Below are positions 17,579 to 26,382 of a DNA stretch of 64,000 nucleotides, in pieces. Origin of the DNA: Burkholderiales bacterium (lineage in GTDB: Bacteria > Pseudomonadota > Gammaproteobacteria > Burkholderiales > Burkholderiaceae_C). The position numbers and the translations under genes were made by a program. Position 1 is the stretch's first letter; each line of letters starts with the position of its first letter. Under the pieces are notes generated by a model. That model had not been told where the DNA came from, searched no databases, and saw only the letters and a list, made by a program, of their open reading frames with translations. Where the stretch lies: contig JAFKGD010000007.1 in assembly GCA_017307855.1 (NCBI GenBank), positions 1 through 64,000 on the forward strand. Direction: 5' to 3'.

Positions 17579-18340
17579 TCAGGAGAATACGTAGCCGCCC
17601 CCGCCCGCGTCCACAACCGCCCCCGACAGGAAGGCGAACGAATCCGACAGCATCGATACAACGGGCGCCGCGATTTCGTCCGCAGTGGCGTAGCGTCCCA
17701 TGGCAATGGTGCGCTCGATCGCTGCACGCGTGGCCGGATCGTTGAAGCCGGCGGCCGTCAGGTCGGTCTCAGTCGCGCCGGGCCGGATGGCGAAGACCCG
17801 GATGCCGTCGCGCGCCAGTTCGCGCGCTGCACCGACGGTGAACGCATCCACGGCCGCCTTGGATGATGCATAGTGGCTCAGACCCGGCCGCCCACCGATG
17901 GTGGAAGCCATGGAGGAAATGTTCACGATCACGCCGCCTCGCCCGCCTCGCGATGTGGCCATGCACCGCACGGCCTCCCGGGTGCACAGCATGGTGCCCA
18001 GCACGTTGATGCGGAACAGATTCTCGAGGTGTGCACGATCGAAGTCGCCGATGGCCACCCGCCCCCCGTTGAGGCCGGCGTTGTTGATCAACCCGCCGGG
18101 CGTTCCCATCTCGGCCTGTACGCGCTCGAACGCCTGCACGATGTCCCGATCTACGGCGACGTCGGCACGGATGGCCAGCGAGGGTGCACCGAGCGCCTCA
18201 CATTCGGCGCGCACATCCTCGGCGCTCTGCTGGTCGGATCGGTACAGCAAGGCCGTCGGATAGCCCGACGCCGCCGCATGGCGCGCCACCGCTGCACCGA
18301 TGCCCCGCCCACCACCCGTGATGACGACGACGCGCTTCAT
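17579..18340 (-). CDS. SDR-family dehydrogenase
   Basis: 253 residues with TGGGRGIG (8-15), NNAG (86-89), Ser142, Tyr157 and Lys161. LLYRSD after the second strand, with Arg, suggests NADP(H) use. The sequence resembles the glucose/ribitol dehydrogenase-like SDRs often annotated YgfF-type. The ATG at 18340 fits the promoter position; an in-frame ATG at 18382 would lie inside the operator. It is a single-gene unit divergent from the next TctC operon. Confidence 0.88.
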   Translation of the reverse strand: MKRVVVITGGGRGIGAAVARHAAASGYPTALLYRSDQQSAEDVRAECEALGAPSLAIRADVAVDRDIVQAFERVQAEMGTPGGLINNAGLNGGRVAIGDFDRAHLENLFRINVLGTMLCTREAVRCMATSRGGRGGVIVNISSMASTIGGRPGLSHYASSKAAVDAFTVGAARELARDGIRVFAIRPGATETDLTAAGFNDPATRAAIERTIAMGRYATADEIAAPVVSMLSDSFAFLSGAVVDAGGGGYVFS

Positions 18341-18372
18341 GGAAGCCGCACGGGCCGGCCCGGTTTCTATAG

Positions 18373-18418
18373 AGGAATTCATTCCAAAAATACTATCGAC
18401 CTGGGCACTGCCCCACAA
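18373..18418 (-). promoter_or_regulatory. Minus-strand promoter with operator site 5
   Basis: On the minus strand TTGTGG (18418-18413), a 17-bp spacer and TAGTAT (18395-18390) are followed after 3 bp by the dyad, read on the plus strand as AGGAATTCATTCCA (18373-18386). The core GGAATTCATTCC is a near-perfect GGAA-N4-TTCC. It would control the SDR gene at 18340. Confidence 0.7.
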
Positions 18419-18451
18419 CCCGTGGCTTCCCGCGGACCCACGGATTCCCGA

Positions 18452-18495
18452 TTGACACCCGAGATGGGCACACCTAGTATTCGAAATCAATTCCG
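18452..18495 (+). promoter_or_regulatory. Strong promoter with operator site 6
   Basis: TTGACA (18452-18457), a 17-bp spacer and TAGTAT (18475-18480): a consensus -35 and a good -10. One base later comes the dyad CGAAATCAATTCCG (18482-18495), covering the expected start of transcription for the TctC-led operon at 18536. Confidence 0.8.
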
Positions 18496-18535
18496 TCAGA
18501 TGAATTCGACACAACAAAGAAGCAGGAGACAAGCG

Positions 18536-19507
18536 ATGAGACTGCGCACCCTGATCCTTGCCGGCGCCGCGGTGCTGGGCGCCACAGCCGCCCCGCTGGC
18601 GCTGGCGCAGGCCTGGCCCTCGCGGCCCATCACCATCATCAACCCTTATGCGGCTGGCGGACCGACCGACATTGTCGCGCGCATGCTCGCGCAGCGGCTG
18701 AGCGAGTCGCTGGGGCAGCCTGTCGTGGTCTCGAATGCCCCGGGGGCCAGCACCATGATCGGCGCAGAGAAGGCTGCGCGCTCGCCGGCAGACGGCTACA
18801 CGCTGTTCATCGGCAGCGTGACCACGTTCTCCAACAACCCGCTGATGTACAAGAAGATCCGCTACAAGGTGGAGGATTTCGCGCCGATCTCCATGATCGC
18901 GCGCACGCCGTACACCATGACGGTGGCTCCCAACCTGCCGACGAAGGATTTCGCCGAATTTGTCGCTTACGCCAGGCAGAGGCCGGGCAAGGTCTTCAAC
19001 GCCACCACAGGCATCGGCGCCACCAACCAGCTGCTGGGTCAGATGCTCAACAGCGAAGCCGGCATACAGCTGGCCGATGTGGCCTACAAGGGCTCCGGTC
19101 CCGCGCTACTGGATGTCATGGGCGGGCAGGTCGACCTGACGTTCGACGGAATCAACACTTCGGCCCAGGCCCTCAAGGCGGGCAAGGTGCGCGTGCTGGC
19201 GGTCACCAGCGAGAAGCGCTCCAGCGCCATGCCCGATGTGCCCACCTTCGCCGAACTGGGCTACCCGAAGATGAATGCCTCGTTCTGGTACGGCATGTTC
19301 GCACCCACCGGCACGCCGCAACCCATCATCGAGCGGCTCAATCGAGAAATCGGCGCCGCGCTGCGCGCCGAGGACATCCGCAACCGCCTCGTCACCGACG
19401 GCCTGACGGTGGAGCCCAGCACGCCCCAGGCCCTGAGCGCCACCATCACGCGCGACTCGCAGCTGTGGGGGCCTGTCATCAAGGCGCTTGGCATCGAGCT
19501 GGAGTGA
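18536..19507 (+). CDS. TctC/Bug-family periplasmic solute-binding protein (copy 5)
   Basis: 323 residues. The Sec signal ends ALALAQA (about residue 23). The core opens ITIINPYAAGGPTD, where INPY replaces the common VVPF, then VVSNAPGASTMIG. AGGAGA precedes the ATG. It heads the longest plus-strand operon of this part: TctC, CoA-transferase, crotonase, quinone-reductase-like, SDR. Longer upstream readings in this frame cross the divergent promoter region and are not real. Confidence 0.92.
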   Translation: MRLRTLILAGAAVLGATAAPLALAQAWPSRPITIINPYAAGGPTDIVARMLAQRLSESLGQPVVVSNAPGASTMIGAEKAARSPADGYTLFIGSVTTFSNNPLMYKKIRYKVEDFAPISMIARTPYTMTVAPNLPTKDFAEFVAYARQRPGKVFNATTGIGATNQLLGQMLNSEAGIQLADVAYKGSGPALLDVMGGQVDLTFDGINTSAQALKAGKVRVLAVTSEKRSSAMPDVPTFAELGYPKMNASFWYGMFAPTGTPQPIIERLNREIGAALRAEDIRNRLVTDGLTVEPSTPQALSATITRDSQLWGPVIKALGIELE

Positions 19508-19526
19508 GCTCGCACGAAGGAAGCAC

Positions 19527-20768
19527 ATGGCGAATGCGAACATGGCCGGCTGTCTGGGCCACCTGCGGGTACTGGATCTGTCCCGCATCTTCGCCGGCCC
19601 CTGGGCCGGTCAGTTCTTCGGTGACCTGGGCGCCGACGTGATCAAGGTGGAGGTGCCGGGCCGCGGCGACGACGTGCGCCAGTCGGGCCCGCCATTCCTC
19701 AAGGATGCCGAGGGCCGCGACAGCCGCGAGTCCGCGCAGTTCATGAGCGTCAACCGCAACAAGCGCTCGATCACGGTCGACCTGTCCAAGCCCGAGGGCC
19801 AGGACATCATCCGCCAGCTTGCTGCGCAGTGTGACGTGCTGATCGAGAACTACAAGGTCGGCACGCTTGCACGCTACAACCTCGCCTACGAGGACATTGC
19901 CAAGGTGAACCCGCGCCTGGTGTACTGCTCCATCACGGGCTTCGGCCAATCCGGGCCGTACAGCCACCGACCCGGCTACGACATGGTCTTCCAGGCCATG
20001 AGCGGGCTGATGAGCGTGACCGGCGAACGCGACGACCGTCCCGGCGGCGGGCCGCAACGCGCGGGCTATTCGTCATCCGACATGTCGGCCGGCATGTACG
20101 CCATCACGGCCATCCTCGCCGCGCTGCATCACCGCGAGGCGGTCTCGGGGAGGGGCCAGCACATCGACCTCGCGCTGCTCGATTCGCAAGTCGCCCTGCT
20201 CTCCCACGTCGCGGCCAACTACTTCATGACCGGCAACGTGCCGGGGCGGCTGGGCAACGTGTCGGCCAACGCCAGCCCCTGGGGTACCTTTCCGTGCGCG
20301 GACGACGACGTGGTGCTGGCGGTGGGCAACGACACGCAGTTCCAGCGTCTGTGCGAAACCATGGGCCGAGCCGAGCTGGCGGCCGACCCGCGCTTCCTCA
20401 CCACGCCCGACCGCGTGCGCCGCCGCGACGAGCTGACCGATGTCCTCAACGAAGAATTCCGCAAACGCCGCGCGCTCGAGTGGGTGGAGATGCTGGATGC
20501 CGCAGGCGTTCCCTGCGGTCCGATCTACAACATGGAGCAGATGCTGCGCGATCCGCAGGTGCGGGCGCGCGGGCTGGAGGTCGTCCAGTCCCACCCGCTG
20601 GGCGCAGAAGTACACACCATAGCCAACCCGATCAAGCTGTCCGGCACCCCCGTGTCCAATCGCCTGCCACCCCCCATGCAGGGCGAACACACCCACGAAG
20701 TACTCACCGGACTCCTGGGCATGGACGAGGCACAACTGCAGGCGCTGCGTGCAGCCAGGGTCGTCTGA
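19527..20768 (+). CDS. CaiB/BaiF CoA-transferase family protein (copy 2)
   Basis: 413 residues. Asp152 in RPGYDMVFQAMSG is the expected catalytic Asp. The N-terminal segment LRVLDLSRIFAGPWAGQFFGDLGADVIKVE is standard for the family. GAAGGAAG precedes the ATG at 19527. It closely resembles the CoA-transferase at 43209 (both have LLDSQVA and GGGPQ segments), so one probably arose from the other. It lies 19 nt after the TctC stop and probably activates the acid brought in by that system. Confidence 0.92.
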   Translation: MANANMAGCLGHLRVLDLSRIFAGPWAGQFFGDLGADVIKVEVPGRGDDVRQSGPPFLKDAEGRDSRESAQFMSVNRNKRSITVDLSKPEGQDIIRQLAAQCDVLIENYKVGTLARYNLAYEDIAKVNPRLVYCSITGFGQSGPYSHRPGYDMVFQAMSGLMSVTGERDDRPGGGPQRAGYSSSDMSAGMYAITAILAALHHREAVSGRGQHIDLALLDSQVALLSHVAANYFMTGNVPGRLGNVSANASPWGTFPCADDDVVLAVGNDTQFQRLCETMGRAELAADPRFLTTPDRVRRRDELTDVLNEEFRKRRALEWVEMLDAAGVPCGPIYNMEQMLRDPQVRARGLEVVQSHPLGAEVHTIANPIKLSGTPVSNRLPPPMQGEHTHEVLTGLLGMDEAQLQALRAARVV

Positions 20769-20788
20769 GCGCCAGCGTGGTCAGGTCG

Positions 20789-21556
20789 ATGGAAGACGTC
20801 ATCCTGGAGCGGCACGGCGCGGTCGCGCTGCTGCGCATCAACCGGCCTGCCGCGCGCAATGCCCTCAACCGCGCTGTCATCGACGCCCTGGGTGGGCACC
20901 TGCTGCGGATGGAGAACGAGCATGACATCCGGTGCATCGTCATCACAGGCGACGAACGGGCCTTCAGCGCCGGCGCCGACCTCAAGGAGATGGCACATGT
21001 GCCCGCCACCGTCATGGCCCGGCGCGGTGCCAGCGCCATCTGGCGCGCACTCGACCAGTTGGGCACACCGGTGATCGCTGCCGTCAACGGCTACGCGCTG
21101 GGCGGCGGCTGCGAGCTGGCCATGGGCTGCGACATCATCGTCGCAGGCGAAGGCGCGCGCTTCGGGCTGCCCGAGATCCGTTCGGGCATCCTGCCTGGCG
21201 GCGGCGGTACGCAACGGCTGCTGCGCGCCATCGGCAAGCACCGCGCGATGCTGCTCTTGCTGACGGGTGACATGCTGCCTGCGCGGGAAGCGCATGCGTA
21301 CGGCCTGGTGTCGCAGGTGGTGCAAGACGGACGCGTCGTGGCGGAGGCACTGGCCCTGGCTGCACGCATCGCTGGAATGCCGCCACTGGCCGTGCACCAG
21401 ATCAAGGAAGCCGTGCGCCACGGCCAGGACGCAGCCCTTCCCACCGCTCTCTCGCTGGAGCGCAACGCCAACTACCTTCTGTTCGCTAGCGATGACCGGC
21501 GCGAAGGCATGCAGGCGTTCGCCGAGAAGCGCCCGCCGGTCTTCACCGGCTCCTGA
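20789..21556 (+). CDS. Enoyl-CoA hydratase/isomerase family protein
   Basis: 255 residues. Motifs: NRPAARNALNRAV, FSAGADLKEMA, NGYALGGGCELAMGCD and GLPEIRSGILPGGGGTQRL. The first catalytic Glu is present in LPEI; the second is replaced by Leu in AMLLLLTGD. This one-glutamate pattern occurs in dehydratases and hydratases of varied specificity. The start is 20 nt after the CoA-transferase stop with a weak AGG site, so coupling is likely. Confidence 0.88.
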   Translation: MEDVILERHGAVALLRINRPAARNALNRAVIDALGGHLLRMENEHDIRCIVITGDERAFSAGADLKEMAHVPATVMARRGASAIWRALDQLGTPVIAAVNGYALGGGCELAMGCDIIVAGEGARFGLPEIRSGILPGGGGTQRLLRAIGKHRAMLLLLTGDMLPAREAHAYGLVSQVVQDGRVVAEALALAARIAGMPPLAVHQIKEAVRHGQDAALPTALSLERNANYLLFASDDRREGMQAFAEKRPPVFTGS

Positions 21557-21574
21557 CTGCGCACGAGGATCGAC

Positions 21575-22579
21575 ATGAGAGCCTGGATCTGCCATGACTG
21601 GGGCGAACCACGATCGTTGACGCTGGGCGAGCGCGATACCCCAAGGCCCGGCCCGCACCAGGTGCTCATCGACGTGCACCGGGCCAGCGTCAACTTTCCC
21701 GACACGCTGATGATCGCTGGCAAGTACCAGATGAAGCCACAGCGCCCCTTCGTGGCCGGCACAGAGTGCTCGGGCACGGTCATGGACATCGGCACGGAGG
21801 TGACGGGTTTCAGGCGCGGCGATCGCGTGGCGGCAATCCTCGACACAGGAGCCTTCGCACAGCACGCGGTAGCCGACGACTTCCAGACCTACGTCATCCC
21901 GGACTCGATGAGCTTCGACCATGCGGCGGCCTTTCCCACCACCTATGGCACCAGTTATCGCGCGCTGGTCGATCGCGGCCGTCTCGCCTCGGGCGAGACG
22001 CTGCTGGTGCTCGGCGCAGCTGGCGGCGTGGGCCTTAACGCGGTCGAGCTTGGCCGGCTGATGGGCGCGAACGTCATCGCGGCCGCGGGCTCTGACGACA
22101 AGCTGGCGCTCGCGAAGTCCTATGGCGCACATCACACGATCAACTACGCGCGCGAGTCGATCCGGGAGCGGGTGCGCGAGATCACGGGCGGCCGCGGCGC
22201 CGACGTGGTGTTCGATCCGGTCGGCGGCGACGCCTTCGACGAGTCGCTGCGCTGCATGGCCCGCGAGGGTCGCCTGCTGATCATCGGCTTCGCATCAGGC
22301 CGCATACCAAGCGCCCCCGCCAACCGCGTGCTCATGAGCGAGTCGGAAGTCATCGGCGTGCTCTACGGAGGACGTCGCACGCCCCAGGTGGCGCGTGCCA
22401 ACTTCGCCACGATGATGGACTGGTACGTGGCCGGCCTCATCCGGCCACACGTCTCGATGACGTTTGCGTTCGAGCAGGTGCCCGAGGCCATGGAGGCGCT
22501 GCTCGAGCGCCGCGCCACCGGCAAGGTTCTCATCGGTCGCGCCGGTACCCAGACACACGCAACCCCCAACCACGGATAA
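21575..22579 (+). CDS. NADPH:quinone oxidoreductase-like MDR protein
   Basis: 334 residues of the zinc-free medium-chain reductase type. PFVAGTECSGTV (58-69) and GDRVAAI mark the catalytic domain, and GAAGGVG (147-153) the NADP-binding Rossmann fold. There is no zinc-ligand pattern. Relatives reduce quinones, alkenals or enoyl thioesters, so an enoyl-CoA or enone reductase role is possible. GAGGA precedes the ATG. Confidence 0.9.
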   Translation: MRAWICHDWGEPRSLTLGERDTPRPGPHQVLIDVHRASVNFPDTLMIAGKYQMKPQRPFVAGTECSGTVMDIGTEVTGFRRGDRVAAILDTGAFAQHAVADDFQTYVIPDSMSFDHAAAFPTTYGTSYRALVDRGRLASGETLLVLGAAGGVGLNAVELGRLMGANVIAAAGSDDKLALAKSYGAHHTINYARESIRERVREITGGRGADVVFDPVGGDAFDESLRCMAREGRLLIIGFASGRIPSAPANRVLMSESEVIGVLYGGRRTPQVARANFATMMDWYVAGLIRPHVSMTFAFEQVPEAMEALLERRATGKVLIGRAGTQTHATPNHG

Positions 22580-22584
22580 CGCCC

Positions 22585-23367
22585 ATGCTCGAAGGAAAAG
22601 TCGCAGTCATCACCGGATCCACCGACGGCATCGGCCTGGCCATTGCGCGCGCCCTGGCAGCCCAGAAGGTCGACATCATGCTCAATGGCTTCGGAGAGGC
22701 CTCCGCCATCGACGCGCTGCGCCGCGAGCTGGCGCAGGCGCATGGTGTGAGGGTCTGCCATTCGCCGGCAGATCTCTCGGTGGGCACGGAGGCCACGCAA
22801 CTGATCGAGACCGCCACGCGCGAGCTGGGCCGGGTGGACATCCTCGTCAACAACGCCGGCACGCAGCACAAGAGCGTCGTCGAGCAGCATCCTCTGGACA
22901 AGTGGAATCTGGTGCTCGGCCTCAATCTCACGGCACCCTTCCAGACCATCCGCGCCGCATTGCCGCAAATGCGCGAGCGCGGCTGGGGCCGGATCATCAA
23001 CATTGCCTCCATCTACGGACTGGTGGGCGGCTACGAACGCAGCAGCTATGTGGCATCCAAGCACGGGCTGGTGGGATTGACCAAGGCCGTGGCGCTGGAA
23101 ACCGCAGGTTCGCCCATTACCTGCAACGCCATCTGCCCCGGCGACGTTTCCACGCGCATCTTCTACAAGACGGCCAAGGACCTGGCGCTGCGCGAGAACA
23201 TCAGCCGGGAGGAAGCGCAACGCCGCGTCGCAGCCACCAACATGCCCTCGGGGAATACCGTGGCGCCGGAACAGGTGGCGGCGCTTGCAGCTTTCCTGTG
23301 CTCGGCCTCCGCGTCCGAAATGCGCGGCGCCGCGCTGTCCATGGACGGTGGCTGGCAGGCGCGCTGA
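22585..23367 (+). CDS. SDR dehydrogenase, 3-hydroxybutyrate dehydrogenase-like
   Basis: 260 residues. TGSTDGIG (10-17), NNAG (89-92), Ser142, Tyr155 and Lys159 are in place, and the SIYGLVGGYERSSYVASKHG and CPGDVSTRI regions are like those of D-3-hydroxybutyrate dehydrogenases. It probably oxidises a short hydroxy acid or hydroxyacyl compound to the keto form with NAD. It starts 5 nt after the MDR stop and is the last gene of its operon, convergent (9 bp) with another SDR. Confidence 0.88.
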   Translation: MLEGKVAVITGSTDGIGLAIARALAAQKVDIMLNGFGEASAIDALRRELAQAHGVRVCHSPADLSVGTEATQLIETATRELGRVDILVNNAGTQHKSVVEQHPLDKWNLVLGLNLTAPFQTIRAALPQMRERGWGRIINIASIYGLVGGYERSSYVASKHGLVGLTKAVALETAGSPITCNAICPGDVSTRIFYKTAKDLALRENISREEAQRRVAATNMPSGNTVAPEQVAALAAFLCSASASEMRGAALSMDGGWQAR

Positions 23368-23376
23368 GCGCGGCAT

Positions 23377-24189
23377 TCAGATCGGGGGGTGCACGTCGGC
23401 CCCGTAGGCGCCGATCACGTTCTGGTCGAAATCGATGATGGAACCCGTCATCATGGCGGATGCATCGGACAGCAGGTATGCCACCAGCGTCGACACATCG
23501 CCCGTGTCCAGAAGCCGTCCGAACGGCAGCAGCGCGCCAGCGCGCTCGTTCCATCCGGGTGCCTGCCCCTCCCGGCGGCGTATCTCGTGCTCGCCGGGCG
23601 TGTCGGTCCAGCCGACGTTGATCGCATTGACACGGATGCGGCGCTTTCGCAGCGCGTGAGCGCTGTTGCGGGTCAGCGTGACCAGGGCTCCCTTGGATGC
23701 AGCGTAGGCCATCAGGAAGGGCGGCCCCGCCATGCTGGAGCGGGAACTGATGTTGACGATGCTGCCGGCCGTGCCATTCACCCGCGCCACGCGCGCGAAC
23801 TCCTGCATGAGAACGAACGGCGCACGCACGTTGACGGCGAACAGCCGGTCCCATTGCGCCGTGGTGGTGTCTTCCAGTGTTCCGCGGTCCGTGAGTCCTG
23901 CCGCGTTGACCAGGCCATGCAGGATGCCGAAGCGCGAGGCCGCCGCGCGCACGAGCGCGCGGCAGTCGTCCTCGGCAGCCAGGTCGCCGCGCGCGAACAG
24001 TGCTGCACAACCCATCGCTTCGATTCGCGCGGCGACTGCAGCGCCCCGTTCGGCGTCGCGACCTCCCAGGCACACACCGGCCGCGCCGGCCTCAGCACAA
24101 GCCAGCGCCACGGCCTCTCCGATTCCCTGGGTCGCGCCGGTGACGACAACCGCCTTGCCATCCAGGCGGGTGCTCTTCAGCGTCGGCAT
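23377..24189 (-). CDS. SDR-family dehydrogenase
   Basis: 270 residues from the ATG at 24189. TGATQGIG (17-24), NAAG (95-98) in place of NNAG, Ser148, Tyr162 and Lys166. A GTG at 24219, overlapping the stop of the TctC gene upstream, is in frame and would add 10 residues by translational coupling; I kept the ATG because the classical fold begins soon after it. It is the second gene of the minus-strand TctC-SDR unit. Substrate unknown. Confidence 0.87.
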   Translation of the reverse strand: MPTLKSTRLDGKAVVVTGATQGIGEAVALACAEAGAAGVCLGGRDAERGAAVAARIEAMGCAALFARGDLAAEDDCRALVRAAASRFGILHGLVNAAGLTDRGTLEDTTTAQWDRLFAVNVRAPFVLMQEFARVARVNGTAGSIVNISSRSSMAGPPFLMAYAASKGALVTLTRNSAHALRKRRIRVNAINVGWTDTPGEHEIRRREGQAPGWNERAGALLPFGRLLDTGDVSTLVAYLLSDASAMMTGSIIDFDQNVIGAYGADVHPPI

Positions 24190-24208
24190 GGCGATGCGCT
24201 GCCGTGCC

Positions 24209-25219
24209 TCAGTTGACACGTGCACCGGCGCGCTTCTGCACCTCGGTGTATTTGGCGATATCGCGCTGGATGACCGCAGCGAAATCCGCGGGCGTTCCAC
24301 CGACACCTACAACGCCGTTCTGCTCGAAGATGTCCTGCATCGCCGGCTGGCGCACGGCGCTGGCGATCGCTTCCTGCAGCTTCGCCACGATGGCCGGGCT
24401 CGTGCCCGTAGGTACCACCACGCCGGACCACACGCTGTGCTCGTATCCTGGAAAAGTCTCGGTGGCCGTGGGCACTTCAGGCACCAGCTTCGAACGCTGA
24501 AGGCCCGTCATGGCCAGCGCTTTCACGCGGCCCGCCTTCATGAGCGGCTGCGCCGACTGCAGACCACCGACAAAGAGGTCCACCTCGCCCGCGGCCAGCG
24601 CCACCACTGCCTGGCCGTCTCCCTTGTACGGCACATGCAGCATCTCGATACCCGCTCGTTGCAGGAACAACTGGAACGCCAGGTAGTTGGGCCCATCCAC
24701 GCCCGTCGTCGCATACGTGTACCTGCCCGGCGAGGCCTTGGCCAGCGCGACGAACTCGGCGAGATTGGCGGCCGGCAGGGAGCCGCGCGCAAACAGCCCC
24801 AGCTCGACCGTGTTGACCAGACTCACAGGGAGCAAGTCGCGTTGCGTGCGGTACGGCACCGCCGGGTTGAGCAGCGGCGCGGTGATGAGCGAGCCGACGG
24901 TGCACAGGCACAACATGTAGCCGTCCGGCGGCGACTTGGCGACCAGGTCTGCGCCCACCGCGCCGGCGTTGCCAGGCTTGTTCTCGACGACGACCGGCTG
25001 ACCAAGCGTCTTCGCCATGTCGATGGCGATGGCGCGCGCGACCAGATCAGTGGCGCCGCCGGAGACGAACGGCACGATGATCTTCACGGCGCGCGTGGGA
25101 TAGACCGCTGGCGCGGTCTGCGCATGCGCCACGGAGGTGAACGCCAGGAAGGCAAGGACCGACTGGATCGCACAGGTGGCAACGAGCGCATGCGCATGTG
25201 CCCGGATTCCGTTTTTCAT
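24209..25219 (-). CDS. TctC/Bug-family periplasmic solute-binding protein (copy 6)
   Basis: 336 residues with a long Sec-type leader ending SVAHAQ (about residue 34). The core has VKIIVPFVSGGATD and VVENKPGNAGAVGAD; the usual STMIG after the PG is replaced by NAGAVG, and DGYMLCLCTVGS has two cysteines, both unlike the other copies. The ligand is probably different. GAGGAA precedes the ATG. It is divergent from the IclR regulator gene, a common arrangement for a regulator and its target. Confidence 0.92.
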   Translation of the reverse strand: MKNGIRAHAHALVATCAIQSVLAFLAFTSVAHAQTAPAVYPTRAVKIIVPFVSGGATDLVARAIAIDMAKTLGQPVVVENKPGNAGAVGADLVAKSPPDGYMLCLCTVGSLITAPLLNPAVPYRTQRDLLPVSLVNTVELGLFARGSLPAANLAEFVALAKASPGRYTYATTGVDGPNYLAFQLFLQRAGIEMLHVPYKGDGQAVVALAAGEVDLFVGGLQSAQPLMKAGRVKALAMTGLQRSKLVPEVPTATETFPGYEHSVWSGVVVPTGTSPAIVAKLQEAIASAVRQPAMQDIFEQNGVVGVGGTPADFAAVIQRDIAKYTEVQKRAGARVN

Positions 25220-25326
25220 GGAAATTCCTCGTTTTCATCGGCTCGGACGGGGGAAGGGACTGCGGCGCGTGCCGGGCGCTTCGCCTTGCCGGAGGCGATG
25301 CATGGAACGTAGCCAATTCCACTTTA

Positions 25327-25351
25327 TGGCATCAGTTCCGAAAAAATACTA
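25327..25351 (-). promoter_or_regulatory. Operator site 7 and -10, between TctC and iclR-type gene
   Basis: The dyad TGGCATCAGTTCCG (25327-25340) lies 5 bp after a minus-strand TAGTAT -10 (25351-25346); no good -35 is evident. It sits in the 275-bp region between the TctC gene and the IclR gene and could serve control of TctC and autoregulation. Confidence 0.6.
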
Positions 25352-25494
25352 GGGAATTCCCGCCGGACTTTGGAGTGTGGAGATCGCGCTGCACCCCTCA
25401 CACGCGGTGCCCCGGCCGACGCCAAAATGCATGCAGGGGCTACACACGGCGTGTTAAATTTGAAACCTCTTTCATTATCGAACTGGACCACCTG

Positions 25495-26382
25495 ATGATC
25501 CGTGCCGTGGGCCGCGCCTTGGCCATCTTCGATGCTTTCGACAAAGATCACCTCAGCCTTACGCTGCAGGAAATCAGTGAGCGCATCCGCATGCCGAAGA
25601 CCACGGCGTTCCGGCTGGTGAACACGGTGGAGCGCGCGGGCTTTCTGATCCGCATGGACAATCAGCAGTACTGCCTGTCGCTCAAGCTGGTGCGTCTGGC
25701 CGGCATGGTGCGCAGTACGTTGAGCATCCGCGACATCGCGCGTCCCGTGATGGCCGAGGTCAACGCCCGCACGTCCGAGACCATTACCCTCACCACCATC
25801 CTGAACAATGAGCGCATGGTGCTGGAGGTGGTCGACACGCCCTCTCCTCTCATGTCCATCGTCCGCCCTGGCGAACACATGCCGCTGCTCTACGGTGCCA
25901 GCGCGCGCATCCTGATGGCGCATATGGACGAAGCGGAGCTCGAGCGGGTGCTCAAGGCCAATGTCCCCAGCAAGGACTTCGATCGCGCCGCGTTCGACCG
26001 CGAACTCGCACGTTTCCGTCGCCAGGGCTATGCGCTCACGCGCGGCCAGCGTGTCCCCGGCCTCACTGCCATCGCGGTTCCGGTGTTCGACATCGACGGT
26101 CGTGTCCGCAACTGCCTGGCACTCACCGGCCCCAGCGTGCGCGTGGACGCGATGGACCTGGACTTCGCCGAAATCATGATCGCTGCCGGCCGCGACCTCT
26201 CCAACCGGCTCGGTGCCCAGGTCGCAACGGCCGAGGAGGCACCCGAAGCCGCCGATCCGCCTCGCAAACCGCGGACACCGCGTGCATCGAAAGCGTCCGG
26301 CGACACGGCCACAACGTCGCGCAAAACCGCCCCCCGCACGCCGGCGGCAAAGAAGACCGCCGCGGCGCGCCAGGTCCGCTAG
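25495..26382 (+). CDS. IclR-family transcriptional regulator with basic C-terminal tail
   Basis: 295 residues. The N-terminal winged helix (about 1-65) has SLTLQEISERIRMPKTTAFRLV, and the effector domain (about 80-250) carries LYGASARILMAHM and RVPGLTAIAVPVFD, both IclR signatures. It is the only regulator in the 48-kb island and the likely reader of the repeated GGAA-N4-TTCC dyads. Residues after about 255 form an unusual tail rich in Lys, Arg, Pro, Ala and Thr, unlike normal IclR ends. The ATG at 25495 gives a standard N-terminus; the ribosome site is weak. Its stop overlaps that of the convergent gene in CTAG. Confidence 0.92.
   Translation: MIRAVGRALAIFDAFDKDHLSLTLQEISERIRMPKTTAFRLVNTVERAGFLIRMDNQQYCLSLKLVRLAGMVRSTLSIRDIARPVMAEVNARTSETITLTTILNNERMVLEVVDTPSPLMSIVRPGEHMPLLYGASARILMAHMDEAELERVLKANVPSKDFDRAAFDRELARFRRQGYALTRGQRVPGLTAIAVPVFDIDGRVRNCLALTGPSVRVDAMDLDFAEIMIAAGRDLSNRLGAQVATAEEAPEAADPPRKPRTPRASKASGDTATTSRKTAPRTPAAKKTAAARQVR

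Noticed and set aside
17873-18535. Long N-terminal extension of the TctC gene at 18536
   Set aside because: The open frame runs through the antisense SDR gene and across the promoter/operator. A standard signal peptide and AGGAGA mark the start at 18536.
25303-25321. TGGAA and TTCCA halves 9 bp apart near the TctC/iclR region
   Set aside because: The spacing differs from the 4 bp shared by the other 13 sites. It could be a second contact site but is not supported by geometry.
25352-25361. GGGAATTCCC palindrome
   Set aside because: It has no 4-bp gap between halves and lies upstream of the -10; treated as chance.
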